Positions 50,756 through 62,776 of a stretch of DNA of 64,000 nucleotides are shown piece after piece. The DNA is from Paragonimus skrjabini miyazakii (lineage: Eukaryota; Platyhelminthes; Trematoda; Plagiorchiida; Troglotrematidae): the NCBI GenBank assembly GCA_014338405.1, contig JTDE01000239.1:62001-126000 (forward strand), written 5' to 3'. Below the pieces are notes generated by a model that saw only the letters and a list, made by a program, of their open reading frames with translations, was not told the origin of the DNA and searched no databases. Numbering within the stretch: position 1 is the first letter of the stretch; each line of letters begins with the position of its first letter. Made by a program: the position numbers and the translations under genes.

Positions 50756-51264
50756 GTAAGTACCAATTGTTTAGGAACCACTTAAGCCAAATAAGTCCCC
50801 GGCGGTAGAATCAAATTTCGGAAACGACTTGCAAATGTTACGCAGTGGTTTGAATCTGGTTGGAATATTGAGGTCTTTTATCATACACTTGATAAATCTT
50901 GCCGTTATTTTCATTGTGGTCATCATCAACATCCCCACTATCATCAACGGCAATACAATTTGTTTGAAACTGAAAAACGTTTCCACATCACGGAGCTAAG
51001 TTTGCCCCTAACTTCGGACCATCTATTCTCCAGCCATATATTACTTGAACACTTCATTTGTTTCATATATTGGAAAGGCTTTCAATATTCGTATTGTGGA
51101 CCGGAGAATTTGAAGAAACACTTATCCCACCAGTTTTTATTAACATCATGCGAAATTCCTCAGCATTTGGTTTTGCTTGATTTCGCTTAAAACTTTCACG
51201 CAAATTGTCCATGACATACAAATTTCAGACAAACTAGGATTTTATCAGTAAATTATCTCCCAAT

Positions 51265-52745
51265 CTGGTAGAACACGGTTCCTCTGTTAATTTTAGCTCA
51301 CAGGAACAGGTACGTTTCTTGCAAAAACTATAGGGGAATTATTTTAACCCCAGTCATTTCTAGGGTTTTGGTATCTATTATACTTCGTCGACTCACTGCA
51401 GTTCGGGAGGTGAATATTGAAGAGGAACAAGAAGGGTTTTACCCTGGGCGGGGTTGTATAGATCACTTTTTTACTGCTCATCAAATTCTGGAGCAGCGTC
51501 ATGTATACCGCCGGCCAACAATTGCCATATATCTTGATTATAAAGGTGCGTTCGACTCAGTGGTTCGATCTGCAGTTTGAGAGTCGCNNNNNNNNNNNNN
51601 NNNNNNNNNNNNNNNNNNNNNNNNNNNNNNNNNNNNNNNNNNNNNNNNNNNNNNNNNNNNNNNNNNNNNNNNNNNNNNNNNNNNNNNNNNNNNNNNNNNN
51701 NNNNNNNNNNNNNNNNNNNNNNNNNNNNNNNNNNNNTGCGGTTTGACAGCTTTCAAGGACCGCAAACCACGCTAAGTGCAACTTCACGTTCTGCTACGTA
51801 TTTCGGAATGCGCTATAAAACCTCGAAGAGCAAAGTGCTTCTGCAAGATTGTTGTGATTACATGGATTGAATGTTAGATAATGAAGTCATGAAGGTTGTT
51901 GACCGGTTTGTATATCCGGGAAGCTGCATCACCGGCGGTGGCGGAGGTGTAGGGAATGAAATGGAGGCGCGTATTTCCATGGCTAGAGCGGTGTTTACTA
52001 ATCTGAGGAACTTATGACGACAGAAGGGTATCTCTCTGAAACTTAAGGGTCGTGTATATCAGACAACAGTGAGGGCTGTATTGTTTTATGGCCGTATAAC
52101 CTGGCCGCTCAGGGTAGAGGACGTGAATCGTCTTCACGTATTCGACCACCGATGTCTGCGTTCAATCGCTCGTATCGGGTGGCACCAACGAGTGAGCAAC
52201 GAGGAGGTTAGGGAGCGGGTGTTCGGCACTGATTGTCGAACGAGTTCTTTTGTTCAGTCCTTACACTTGCACAGACTTAGGTGGTTAGGCCATGTACTAA
52301 GGATGCCAGCACTGTCTGCCGACGTTGCGGTCGATTGGCGCAAGGTGCGAGATGGACAGATGATGACCTGACGTGGACAAATAAAATCGTTCATGAAGCG
52401 GTTGGCTAATGTAGATCGGGTTCGTCTTCCGGACTGGAGCCCTCGCGACTTACAGAGTCAGTGGCTTGAGGCGTTAGATGAGAAGGACGGTTAACCGAGC
52501 TCAGTGGTGTGAATGTTGTCGTTGTTTGTCCGAGTTGTCTGTGAAGTGAGTGCACTTAATTAGGCCGTGAGGAGGCTTTCTTGTTGATGTCGCCTTACTT
52601 TCACTTACAGCTCGGTTGTTTGTTTCCAATATCTCTTCCTATGCCGGGTGTGCTTTTTTTCTTCGTAGTTGTGTGACAGTTATTTCTCAGTTTGAACCAC
52701 TGATTTATTGCTGTTTGTGATTATGATTATGATGATGACGATGAG
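51265..52745 (+). mobile_element. RTE-class retrotransposon with RT fragment, interrupted by a gap
   Basis: From about 51311 the + strand encodes the RT start: NYRGIILTPVISRVLVSIIL, RRLTAVREVNIEEEQEGFYP, GRGCIDHFFTAHQILEQRHV and motif A AIYLDYKGAFDSVVRSAV with a stop before the gap at 51588. After the gap: GMRYKTSKSKVLLQD, stop, NEVMKVVDRFVYPGSC, MEARISMARAVFTNLR, stop, then the C-terminal domain (52069-52371) RVYQTTVRAVLFYGRITWPL, HQRVSNEEVRERVFGTDC, RWLGHVLRMPA, and the 3' end with GAACCACTGATTTATTGCTG and a (GAT)n tail. The YADD motif would lie in the gap. Stops make it inactive. Confidence 0.85.
51588..51736. other. Assembly gap (149 N)
   Basis: Unknown sequence inside the RTE RT region. 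Confidence 0.99.
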
Positions 52746-53642
52746 TGTAAAATTGCTATATTTAAATATTCCGGTTTCCAACGTATTCCATTGTCGATGC
52801 TCTATATGATCCAAATCAAGCAAAATTCGATGAAAGCGACATTGTTAACCATCACTGTCGTGATACGTATGAATCCCCAGTAATCTTTTTATGTTTAAGT
52901 GTATTGCAGTCTTGATTTCGTAGATCCGCTGAATCTCCTTCAATTCTCTTGTGTCATTAGTTCGTGAAAACCTTTAGGGCAGCATGTGCTTTTTCTATGG
53001 CTATAGATCATAAACCTTTGAATACATGTAATCTCATTTTGCTGCGTTTGAGCTAGGGATAGTCCGTTAGTGTCCGCTTTCGTTCACCCGTCTCAGGATT
53101 GCAGATTAAGGCATCAGTCGCCGCAACAGTTCCTGCTCAGGCTTGGACAGTCTGACAGTATCAATACTAGGTGTTAGCTTGTAACTCAAGAGGATGCAAA
53201 CAAACGTGGCGAACATTTCAAAAAATTCATCATTGCGCCTTCTCTGTTTATAGGCTGTCAGTAGTTGTATAAAATCAAGCTGTGCTGTATGAATAGATAC
53301 ATAAGTAGCAAACGCAATGGCCACAAAAATGGCTTGGTTAACCTTTTGCTATTCAACACTTGAACACAAAGAAAATGTATGCCCTTAGAACGGCGGTGAC
53401 TGTCATGTACATGATTTGCCGAGCGGAGCAACAACTTAAACATAGCTTCTGCATACTTGTGAAATTTCTTTAAACACATGCTATGCTCAGTCAAGCACAA
53501 TGCATGATCTTCTTGCTATTTCGTTTGCTCATCTGTTGTTTTCCCCTTACATATATATGGTTTACTTGCTATGATTGACTGCTAACTTTTTCGATCAGAA
53601 ACAAAAATATGATATTCACCTTCTTCTATTAAACCTTTATAG
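52746..53642. other. Intron sequence, nothing recognised
   Basis: AT-rich. Open frames on the minus strand (53106-53500) show no motifs. Confidence 0.45.
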
Positions 53643-53772
53643 CTATTTGCGCCATTGCTGCCCGTGCCTTCGGAACTTGTTCAAAAGCATTTATCAAACT
53701 GGAGAGCTTAACCGACCTGACCCGGGAAGAGCAAATGGGTTACCAGCAGTTGGCATTAAATGTGTTCACTTT
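53643..53772 (+). CDS. WDR35: WDR35 exon G
   Basis: The acceptor is AACCTTTATAG; the donor is GTAAGT. The first two bases complete the Ala codon from exon F, giving SLIAICAIAARAFGTCSKAF across the junction. It goes on as IKLESLTDLTREEQMGYQQL and ALNVFT, ending with two bases of a Leu codon. RAFGTCSKAFIKL is nearly invariant in WDR35 and settles the identification. An overlapping open frame starting upstream at 53575 is not the coding frame. Confidence 0.94.
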
Positions 53773-55050
53773 GTAAGTTATCCTGACTCTTTAAAAGGTT
53801 GTTGCTGATAATTGACAGTTTCAAATCAAGTTCGTATACGTGAAAGAAAAGTTTTCATTTATTTTTGCAAGTAGTCAGTAGAGATCATATTAGCATTGTA
53901 ATTCTGAGGCAACTGTAAGAAAGAATGTAACTATGTGCATTCCACCAACAAAGTTATCTCCAAATTTTTATCCGCTCTCCAAAAATAACTAAGTGATAAA
54001 TATGGTTTGGGAACATTCATCGTCAGGATGGTGATCTTCTCACGGTTATATTTAAACTGGAAATAAATTCCGTCACATCTGGTTTTCAAAAGTACTTAGT
54101 AGGAAGGCAGTCACTAGTGGATTATCCGGTCAACTTATCTATATCGGTTCAGTTTAAGCGGTATGAGAGTTAATCAGTACAAAAGTTGGACCAATAGAGT
54201 TTAAAGGCTTTAATGAACTGTTCATGATTACACATAAACTCCTTATGGATAACTCCAATCGGGTCCCAGGAGATTAACCGTTTTGGAGACAGTGAACCTA
54301 ATTAGCAAGTTGGCTGATTATTCCTGGAAAGCCAGTCGCTGGTGGTCGTTGATAGAGAAGATCGGTGAAATGATCAAGGAAAAGACCATCGAAAACATGT
54401 TATCGCAGGACAGTTGAGATATCCTTTCCCGCGTTTTTAGGCATGCTTCGCGTTTCCGGCTTAGCGGATTCTTGCTATCAACAACGTTGAACCACAGTTG
54501 TAGTGGTAAACTCTGGAAATGGTTGTCATACTTCTGCAACTGTTGAAAATTCAACTTTCCACACCCTTTCAAGTTATGGATATAGTCATTCAAACGCTGC
54601 AAACTACCATAAATCCACCTATTCTTAAGCGAACAGTTCTGTTGTGATTGAGATAACTGACGTACACTTTTGCAACAGTAGTGCATCTCGTATAAGCCAA
54701 GTCAGTCATAGTAAATCACGGTGGATTCCGGTTGACCCGTCACTCGAGGAGACGGTCAACTATTGACGAATTACATGGAGCGGTAAAGTATAAGGAGCCA
54801 TGTTTGTAGTCAAAAATTCAGTAGAGGGTTGTTTTAACCACTTATCTTTGACTCAGTGATGTCCGTGTAAATGTCACTGCAGATGTCAAGAAGATGTACA
54901 GAATCTCGGTCTGTCTCAATAACTTGTTTTCCGGCTTTCAGGATGGAGAATGAGTAGTAACAACTGAAACTTACATAATAAACAGGTATAACGCAAACTT
55001 GTTGTTAGTTGCAATTAGTAGTAAGTAGTTCGGGAGATGTAGTAAGTTAG
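53773..55050. other. Intron sequence, nothing recognised
   Basis: The minus open frame at 54318-54686 (122 codons) is long for this base composition and basic in places, but I recognise no domain and no splice context. Confidence 0.4.
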
Positions 55051-55113
55051 AGAGGAACCAACTGCGAAACATCTGGGCTTAGGCTGAACTCAAACCAGAG
55101 ACGGAAACAACGT
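55051..55113 (-). repeat. SINE family 2, fragment
   Basis: GGAACCAACTGCGAAACATC, GGGCTTAGGCTGAACTCAAA, CCAGAGACGG: the minus-strand tail and box B region of family 2, diverged. Confidence 0.55.
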
Positions 55114-55365
55114 GCCAGAACGAGACAGGTACACTACTAGCTGAGGTAGGGAGCCATTTTGGGAACTCGGAAATTCCGTATCTGGATTCAGCTACCCACT
55201 CACCTTACTAAATGACCGGCATACTGACCGTCCAAGCAGCATTTCTCAATCAGTTCACGTTGAAATCCATCAATGCCAGTGAGGAACATTGGAAATGTAT
55301 TACTAATAAATACTTTGACAGACTTAGTAATTCAAAAGAGCTGCTATTGCGAAAAGTCTGTTTTA

Positions 55366-55415
55366 ATTTGCTGGTTCGAATCCAGCAGAAGTTCAGGTTT
55401 TTCACATCTGGGTCA
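55366..55415 (+). repeat. SINE family 2, 3' part, inverted to the fragment upstream
   Basis: TTTGCTGGTTCGAATCCAGC (intact box B), AGAAGTTCAGG, TTTTTCACATCTGGGTCAC. Opposite in strand to 55051-55113, 250 bp away. Confidence 0.65.
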
Positions 55416-58397
55416 CTTCCGATTGTTTCACTATATTTGTCTAACTTCGATAAATGTCATGATTCCTGTCAGTAATATTGATAATCATCCAACTTCGTCA
55501 GCAGACAGGTACTTCACTTGTGTAGACCACAGTATATTGTTTACTACGGAAAATTTAGTTGTCAGTGAAACTCATCGCTTTACATTACTTGGCTCCCAGC
55601 TTTCAAACGTTCGTGTATTCATGAGAATTGGGAACACTGTTCCCTTAAGGTATTTCCTTGGGATAGGAGCGTCAGCTTCGGTGAGGGAAAGTCGGCTGCT
55701 CCAACTGAGAGTTGTTATCTTTGATGATGATCAAAAATACTTGTTTCATATCAAACTGAATATTTTAATGCTTCATATATTGGTGCAGAGGATCTGAAAC
55801 CAAATAACTAACCGATGGCAATTTTTCTTCAAAGAAATACTGAGTCACGGGTGGACCTTTCATATATGTGATTAGATTCTAATTCGTTAACAGTTCTTAG
55901 GTTTGCCCTGTCTTATCATCCAATCTGTGCTTGTGAGTAGAGATTAAGTTTGGGATGTGGATTCATCTTCTCATACGTTTAAACAGGTTCAAGTCTTTGA
56001 AACACACTAATTCATGGAAATGAGGCTTGTGTCAACGCTCAACATAGCCCATTCCAGTGATAACTGTCAAAACTGATCCGTTGGTTGAACTTATCAAACA
56101 CACCAACGTTTACACTTTCGGAGCATTCTATTACGTTAGCAGTCGCGTCGCGCGACGAGAAGGCACTCCAGAAAATTACTGCAGAGGGTGGGAAGATAAT
56201 ATAGTCCGGTCTGTCATGTTTACAAATTAGGTTTATACATTGGGTCCTTTGAGCCACTTGACTAGACAAGCTGAAATTTACCAAGCGGGCTTGTCGGGCA
56301 CGCTCGTCAGCCAGTAACGATCGACTGATATGAAAACAGAAAGTATAAATCGGTCTTGATGTTAAGTGGTATCCACAGTTGAACCCATTACAAGGAAATT
56401 GTGACAGTTTTTGTTTTGATAAACCTGAGGAGGTGTGAACTCTGAACATTCATCAGGACCGTAAACCGTGATGCAGTACTAGCAATGGTCGACAATTTCC
56501 TTGAGATGGATGAAACGGCGTTTCTTTTTAGGTGAGCGTTGCTCACTACTTGGTAGGGAAACGCATCGTGTGATTGATGGAATGTTTGGAATTTCGTTTA
56601 CAACAGAAAAAAGAGATAAACTAGAAGTTTTTAAGAGTTGATCGAGTACTGATGCATTATAAGTGCGTATTACATCATTCTAATTACAGTTCAAAAAGTG
56701 TTCATCAAAATGTTACCTTTGAGAATTTGATACAAACAAATGTTTCAGAACTCTCTACTTTCGCACTTTTCGAAGAGAGAAGTTTGCTCCTTTTGTGAGC
56801 ATAGGATTTGGGGATGTTGTGTGCATGAAGAGCTCCCTGCAACACTATTTGCATATGATTATTCCTCGGACCATATTCTTGAAGCCGTATAAAACAACGT
56901 ATGAACTAACGAGCTTTTACGTTTGCGGCTGAAACAAAATTCATTAAATTTGTGCATTGCGCTCTCCATGTTGGCTTACGGTGTACGGAACGTTCAACAG
57001 ATCTATCTGACCGTCATCTAATCAAAATTTCCAAGAACGGTAGTTTGTTATCTTGTTCTTACTTACGCGTTACTGAGACTTGGACTGACAGAGTTGGAAG
57101 TTTGAGTTGGTTTTTCTAAGTTAACGACTATCAAAAGTGTGCGAATTAAATTTGTACAGCGATTTATGACTTTCTTTAGTTTATCCAATCACAAGTTACT
57201 TATTACAAATGTGTGGTTATTTGTTACGTTTTCCTGCATTAAATTCATTTTAGTAGTCATTTGTATTTTAGAGCACTGATGAGCCAGTCGGCAAAATGTC
57301 AGTATACGGTATCAAAGAACATACGATGTTAGTGTTAAGGATCCCTCGTGCTTGAAAGAATTTTAGATATGATACTTCTACATGGACTCAAACATACTCA
57401 CTTTTACCGAACCGTTTCACATGGGTTCTCTGTAGTGGTCCTATCAGTGGTATGATAAATGTACAGACGACACAACAGTTGTGATCACACAATTCATCCC
57501 TAACTGTTGACCTGTAATCACATGATGGCGTGCCGACGAGATATAGATTTACTGGCAGTTTCACCCGTTAACTTTAGAAAGTGCTATCCACCCAATTGGA
57601 GTTAATGTCACCACCAGCACTGTTCGGTTGGCATCATCCGTTTCCCACCACAAATGGCTTGCGATGAACCGTTTGTGATTTTATCTGCAAACCGTGTATT
57701 TGGTATAGACGCAAAAAAGTGAAACTGGGAGACATGTGCAATGGCCTTTGTAGTCCAAGTGATCCGTACTAGTCGACTACATTAGAGGCTAGCGTGATAC
57801 TGCAACACTCACCTTTGGAACCAAAATAATATAATCAACAAAGTTAAGCTCTACGTTGGGAACTTCAGTAAGTAGTGGGATTGAAAAGCGAGAGAACTTT
57901 CAATACATCATCAACAGTGCATTTTAAAATGGACAATTAACACAAAACTTACGTAAGTTATACCGAGAAATCCCACAACCTCGGGCTGTAAATTGCTAAC
58001 ACCTCCGATAAAAGGTAAAGCAGTACATCACCTTAGAGAAGGTATTTGAGAGGAAATTGACTGGCTTACAGTCATTGATCGTAGGCTGAGTCGAACGACA
58101 AACAAATAACGGAATTCATTTAACTATGTCTAACGTACCCACCTCGTGGTTTGGTAGTGACAAGAGCATTTGCGATCACATTCACCACAACGCCTTATGG
58201 TCACGTTACCACAAACTACGGCGCTGACAGACTTTTGTCTACCGAGCGAATGACTTCTCGGTCACAGGGCTGTCTCTTATTGGACATTTAAGGGCACATC
58301 CCGTTTGCAGTCTTTCAGGAGTTCCCGTTCAAGGTTGCTCGCTAGCGTAATCTGAGATCTATATTACAACGTGAAAGAATAACATGAAACGGATACT
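55416..58397. other. Intron sequence, nothing recognised
   Basis: The frames at 55273-55797 (+) and 56039-56449 (-) are fairly long but show no motif I know. Confidence 0.45.
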
Positions 58398-59437
58398 TCG
58401 AAATACGCATTGCAGCCTCGAAACGCAAAGTGATTCTGCAAGATTGATGTGATTACTTAGGTTTAATGTTAGATAATGAAGTCATGAAGGTTGTTGATCA
58501 GTTTGTATATCTGAGAAGCTGCATCAGCGTTGGCGGCGGATGTGTACGGAATGAAATGGAGGCGCGTATTTCTATGGCTAGAGCGGTGTTTACTAATTTG
58601 AGACACCTATAGCGGCAGATAGGTATCTCTCTGAAACTTAAGGGCCGTGTATATCAGACAACAGTGAGGACTGTATTACTTTACAGCAGCGAATCATGGC
58701 CGATCAGAGAAGAGGACGTGAACCGCCTCCAGGTATTCGACCACCGATGTCTGCGTTCAATCGTTCGTATCGGATGGCCCCAACTAGTGAGCAACGAGGA
58801 GGTTAGGAAGCGGGTGTTTGGCACTGATTGTCAAACGAGTTCTTTTGTTCAGTCCTCACACTTGCACAGACTTAGATGGTTAGGCCATGTACTAAGGATG
58901 CCAGCTAGTCGTCTGCCACACCAAGTACTGTTTGCTGATGCTGCGGTCGATTGGCGTAAGGTGCGAGGTGGACAGATGATGACCTGGCGTAGACAAATGA
59001 AATCGCTCACGAGGGATTGGGCACTGTAGATCGGGTTCGTCTCCCGGGTTGAAGCCCTCGCGACTCAGAGAGTCAGTGGCTTGAAACTTTAGGTGAGATG
59101 GCGGTTAACCGGGCTCAGTGGCGTGAATGTTGTCGTTGTTTGGCCGAGTTGTCTGTGAAGTGAGTGCACTTAATGAGGGGGGACAGTGAAAGCCGTGAGG
59201 AAGCTGTCTTATTGATGACGCCTTACTTTCACTTACAGCTCGGTTGTTTGTTTTCGAGGTATAGGCGCATTGATGTTTGTTTGAATATAGACGTAGTTAT
59301 TTTTAGTGATTTCGCCCCCTCTCCTTTTCCCCCCAATATCTCTTCCTATGCCGGGTGTGCTTTTTTTCTTCATGGTTGTGTGGCAGTTTAGTATCAGTGT
59401 GAATCAGTGATGTATTGCTGTTTATGATGATGATGAT
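58398..59437 (+). mobile_element. RTE-class retrotransposon, C-terminal part of ORF and 3' end
   Basis: Starts in the linker after the RT (NEVMKVVDQFVYLRSC, MEARISMARAVFTNLR), then stop codon, then the frame 58664-59029 with EDVNRLQVFDHRCLRSIVRI, LVSNEEVRKRVFGTDC, RWLGHVLRMPASRLPHQ and WRKVRGGQMMTWRRQMK. After a frame change the normal end RVRLPG-like, ESQWLE, ECCRCLAELSVK and stop can be read to about 59163. The 3' noncoding part ends in (TGA)n at 59424-59437. Five-prime truncated. Confidence 0.83.
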
Positions 59438-61590
59438 CAACTTCTCTATCTTTGTTCTCCTTGATCCTAACTGATGTGGCTTACTGTCAACCAATATTGA
59501 TTCAATTTTTTGGCACTCAGACATTATAGGGATCATACGTGACAGCCGCTAGTTTAATTTGTGCCTCAAACACTCCAGATGAAAGTGACTCAGAAACCAC
59601 ACGTTCCGCTGATTTGCTGTCAAAATATCTTCAATATACAGTTCTATGCTTGGCAATATGTTCTGATTTTCATTTCTGGGTTATCAACATTAAGGATATG
59701 GAAACATTACAAAACATTACAAAAATAATTTTTATCGGTTATTACAATTACTGTGGTGTGTTCCAACCTCCCTCATTCGGTTTGACAATCAATCAACGGA
59801 GCTTCCCGTCATCGTTCCATTTTACGCAACGCTTACTACAGCTCTCTGGTTCAGTTTTTAACTAAATTCTGTCAATAAACTTTTCTGTCGTTGTAGGAAG
59901 GGGTTCTGATGATATTTATGTCCGGACGATTAGTAGTCAGCGTTAGGTAAACCAGTTCACCTCTGATCCAAAATAACTAAAGTGAGTAATATTCAGCTTT
60001 TTTATACATACCACTCTTACATGTGACAAAATCAATCTTACTTTAAAGGAATACTACGACGATTGCACGTATAACATTTGGTCGCTCTGGTCAAGGTTAT
60101 TCATGAGTGACATAGTCGTTTGTGATTACCGTAGACTACTCGAGTGATAAACAATTAGCTAGCTACTTTTCGATAAATAGCATGCGTGTTCTGCTCTATT
60201 TACAACTCAGAGGTAGCTAAATTTGTGCCAACAACTAGTGGAAATCTAGGGATTCCACGCGTTTTCTAATCATAATGTGACAGAATTCGAGTAGTGGTGA
60301 CGTAATTATCTGCTGCTGGGCACAACACAGACAGTTCTTGTTTGTGTGCATTCTTCCTCTTCCTGGCAATCTACGGAGTCCGCTTTTCCATATGATAACT
60401 CAACAACTAGATCCCTTCAAGAAGTTTGACACATAAATCGTAGAACTTTTGCGGATAGTCAGTTCGTACTGTCTGTGTACACACTTACATATTACTAAAT
60501 TGCGGAGGAAACTTGAACACACAACCGTGCATACGCAGGTCACCGGCCTCTGTTGCCACACCATTCTGAACTATATAGGCAACTGAAGCTTCAATTCGAG
60601 CTACTTCTGATCATACAAAGACGGGCTTATAGGTCTTAGTGATAACGCCCCAACAATTTGCAGGATGCATCTTCTTCTTGGTACAGAACAAAATACTGAA
60701 TGCACCGGTAATTACAAGTCTTTACAACCATATCTTTGCCAGTTTAGGACACCTCGATGTCAGTTTGACATGTCCCAGGTAATTGGGTCTAGGCAATCTA
60801 ATTTGGTTTACTCTCTGTATCTGGCGGGATCGCGTCCTTTATCAACTAACCAATCCCTACGTTTTTAGGCCTACCGCTGTGTATATTAGCCGTGCGATCC
60901 TGTCCCATGTTAAAACCCAACTGACCCCCTTAGGACATCTTAAACTGATTTCCAAACATCTTGAACTAGAAAAGATATAAATGTTCAATGAACTTCGTTA
61001 ATTTTTAGTACGACCTCGATAGAATAGCCGTATTTCCGTCCAGTTGTTAGTTCCTATATTTCGTCTCCATTAAAATAATGAACCTTTACAGAGCAAGCAA
61101 AGTTTAAGCGATGAGTAGTGATGGAACATGCTTGGTGGCTGAATGCTAGATTTCACAACTGAGTAACTTTGGACGTCAATGAAGTTTAATAAAATACATC
61201 TTCGGAGTACATTTTATCATTTTAATACACGGAAAACTAATTTTATCTTCATCCAAGTAGATTATGCCACTTTAAATTGTGCTAATGTATTCTACTGAAC
61301 TTAAGAGATGAGGGATTTCACGAAAATTCCCACTGAGTCATGGAAGACAACGGTGATGAACAACTGTTTTCGATAATTCTTCATCAGATCATTATAAACA
61401 TGTTTTACAACTTTAGTCGACAGCGAGAAAACTACCATTGGTCCGTATAATAGGATACAAAGTTCCAAACAAAGAGATCTATCCATTCAATTAACGAGTC
61501 ACTGATGTTTGTGATGAGCGGTTTTGAGATGCGCTCATAGTAAGCCTACAGAGTCAGGGGTGACGTCAATGATATGACATTTTGTCACGA
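59438..61590. other. Intron sequence, nothing recognised
   Basis: No motifs. The + frame 59539-59865 has no recognised domain. Confidence 0.45.
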
Positions 61591-61760
61591 CAACTGCAGG
61601 GTTTTTATGAATTTCCTTTGAAAACAAAGAACTGGATTGCGTAATCGAATAGCAGTCGATTCCTCGGTCTGTCTAACGATAGGGTGAATTGCAAATATCG
61701 GGGATATGTCTCAATATTTGCTTCGGCTTTTGGATCTTTTGTACATCGTAAAAACGACAG
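61591..61760 (-). repeat. Short Penelope-like element 3' remnant
   Basis: Minus strand reads EESTAIRLRNPVLCFQRKFI followed by KTLQ, which aligns with AESIAIRLRNPNMCSQKKFV of the PLE at 18401-19115; the nucleotide similarity is also visible (GATTACGCAA, CAAAGGAAATTC). Upstream part decayed. Confidence 0.6.
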
Positions 61761-62713
61761 ATGGTTGAGTCGGTCGGATTTAAGATGACACATTAATTTC
61801 CAGTATGCACCATATTTTAAACTGTTTATTTGTTTTTACCGTTACATTCATATTAATCTATTGTCAAACAAAACCGTGAGAATTTTTTTGGTTGAAACTT
61901 TATGTGGACAAAATAAAATGGTCTAAAATATCCCTGTTACAATTACTACTTATATCGCAGTAGTGATTTACATATTACAATAAATCAAAATCATCCAATG
62001 GACGTGGACATGTATAAATGCTACATGAGGTTAGGAAACAAATGTACGTTAGCAGCCTTGAAACTATCTTGACAATACTTTGGCTCGTGCAACGGCAATG
62101 AAACAGTTTGTTTTTAAATAAATTCATTAACTCAGCAGGACAGATAGAAAGACTTTAGTAAGGCTTACAAGAGTACAAAGTGGTCCATCACCCGCTCTCA
62201 AATGAGAGTGCTCTAATGTTCACTCTGTGTGTAGGATATACTTATGTGATCATGTGACTGTTATGTCCTGCATGACACAACACGTACCGGTGGTGAATAT
62301 TCTACGTGTATATTTTGGATAATGACATTGTTTGAGGGATCGGCCCAAAAATTACACTGATTTATGAATAGTTGGTGAATATTGGCCGTGTATCAAGCAT
62401 ACAATTGTGTCCGCATGTTTCACTTTGGTATTTTAAGTGCAACAACAACTCAGCTTCCAACACACACCCACACACACACAGATATGAGGCGACAATCGGT
62501 CTGAATGTCACTTGTCAGAAATCAAAATCACGGGGATTAAAAATCCGATTGTTTTCGCATTTGTTCAATTAGCGTGAAAATTTTCAGTAACTGAATGTAT
62601 TTGGTCTAAATCATGTATTCAGTTCAACTCACCATATGTTCGTAATTTGGTAATAAATGGTAGTCTACCGTTCCACTGGTAAAAAGCATTGTCTATATAA
62701 CACGTTCCTACAG
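61761..62713. other. Intron sequence with (CA)n tract
   Basis: A CACACA-rich tract lies at about 62461-62480. Nothing else recognised. Confidence 0.5.
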
Positions 62714-62776
62714 GTATCCTCCAACTAACGAGCACCAAACGCCTGAGGCGAACGAAATGGATTCACTGCTGGAAAG
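62714..62776 (+). CDS. WDR35: WDR35 exon H
   Basis: A 63-bp exon between TTCCTACAG and GTTAGT. Its first base completes the Leu codon of exon G, then it reads YPPTNEHQTPEANEMDSLLE and leaves two bases of a split codon. It matches the family in position and in the PE..MDSLLE pattern before the final cysteine-rich segment. The exon is short, so the call rests on phase, splice sites and this short motif. No following exon is recognised before 64000, so the gene runs out of the window. Confidence 0.75.

Larger units (their letters stand above)
3007..62776 (+). other. WDR35: WDR35 (IFT121) gene, internal part, eight exons
   Basis: Eight exons on the + strand join without a frame break and give a protein collinear with the C-terminal half of animal WDR35/IFT121. 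This is a peripheral IFT-A subunit that carries retrograde cargo and helps membrane proteins enter cilia. What is seen: exon borders with AG/GT, matching split codons (phases 0, 2, 0, 0, 0, 1, 2), and family blocks such as FVKRL, WNAIGDHFAD, WRGAEAYH, RAFGTCSKAFIKL in the right order. The WD40 repeats that start the protein are not in the window, nor is the final cysteine-rich end. Introns are about 10.6, 8.0, 23.4, 0.5, 3.9, 2.9 and 8.9 kb and are filled with retrotransposons, which explains the large gene size. The family match rests on remembered conservation, not a database search. Confidence 0.9.

Noticed and set aside
50254..50808. 184-codon ORF starting at 50254 as a complete gene
   Set aside because: The first 19 residues are intronic, before a strong acceptor at 50310, and the end runs past a GTAAGT donor. 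It is WDR35 exon F.
56039..56449. Minus ORF of 136 codons as a gene
   Set aside because: No known motif, no splice partners, composition like the surrounding intron.
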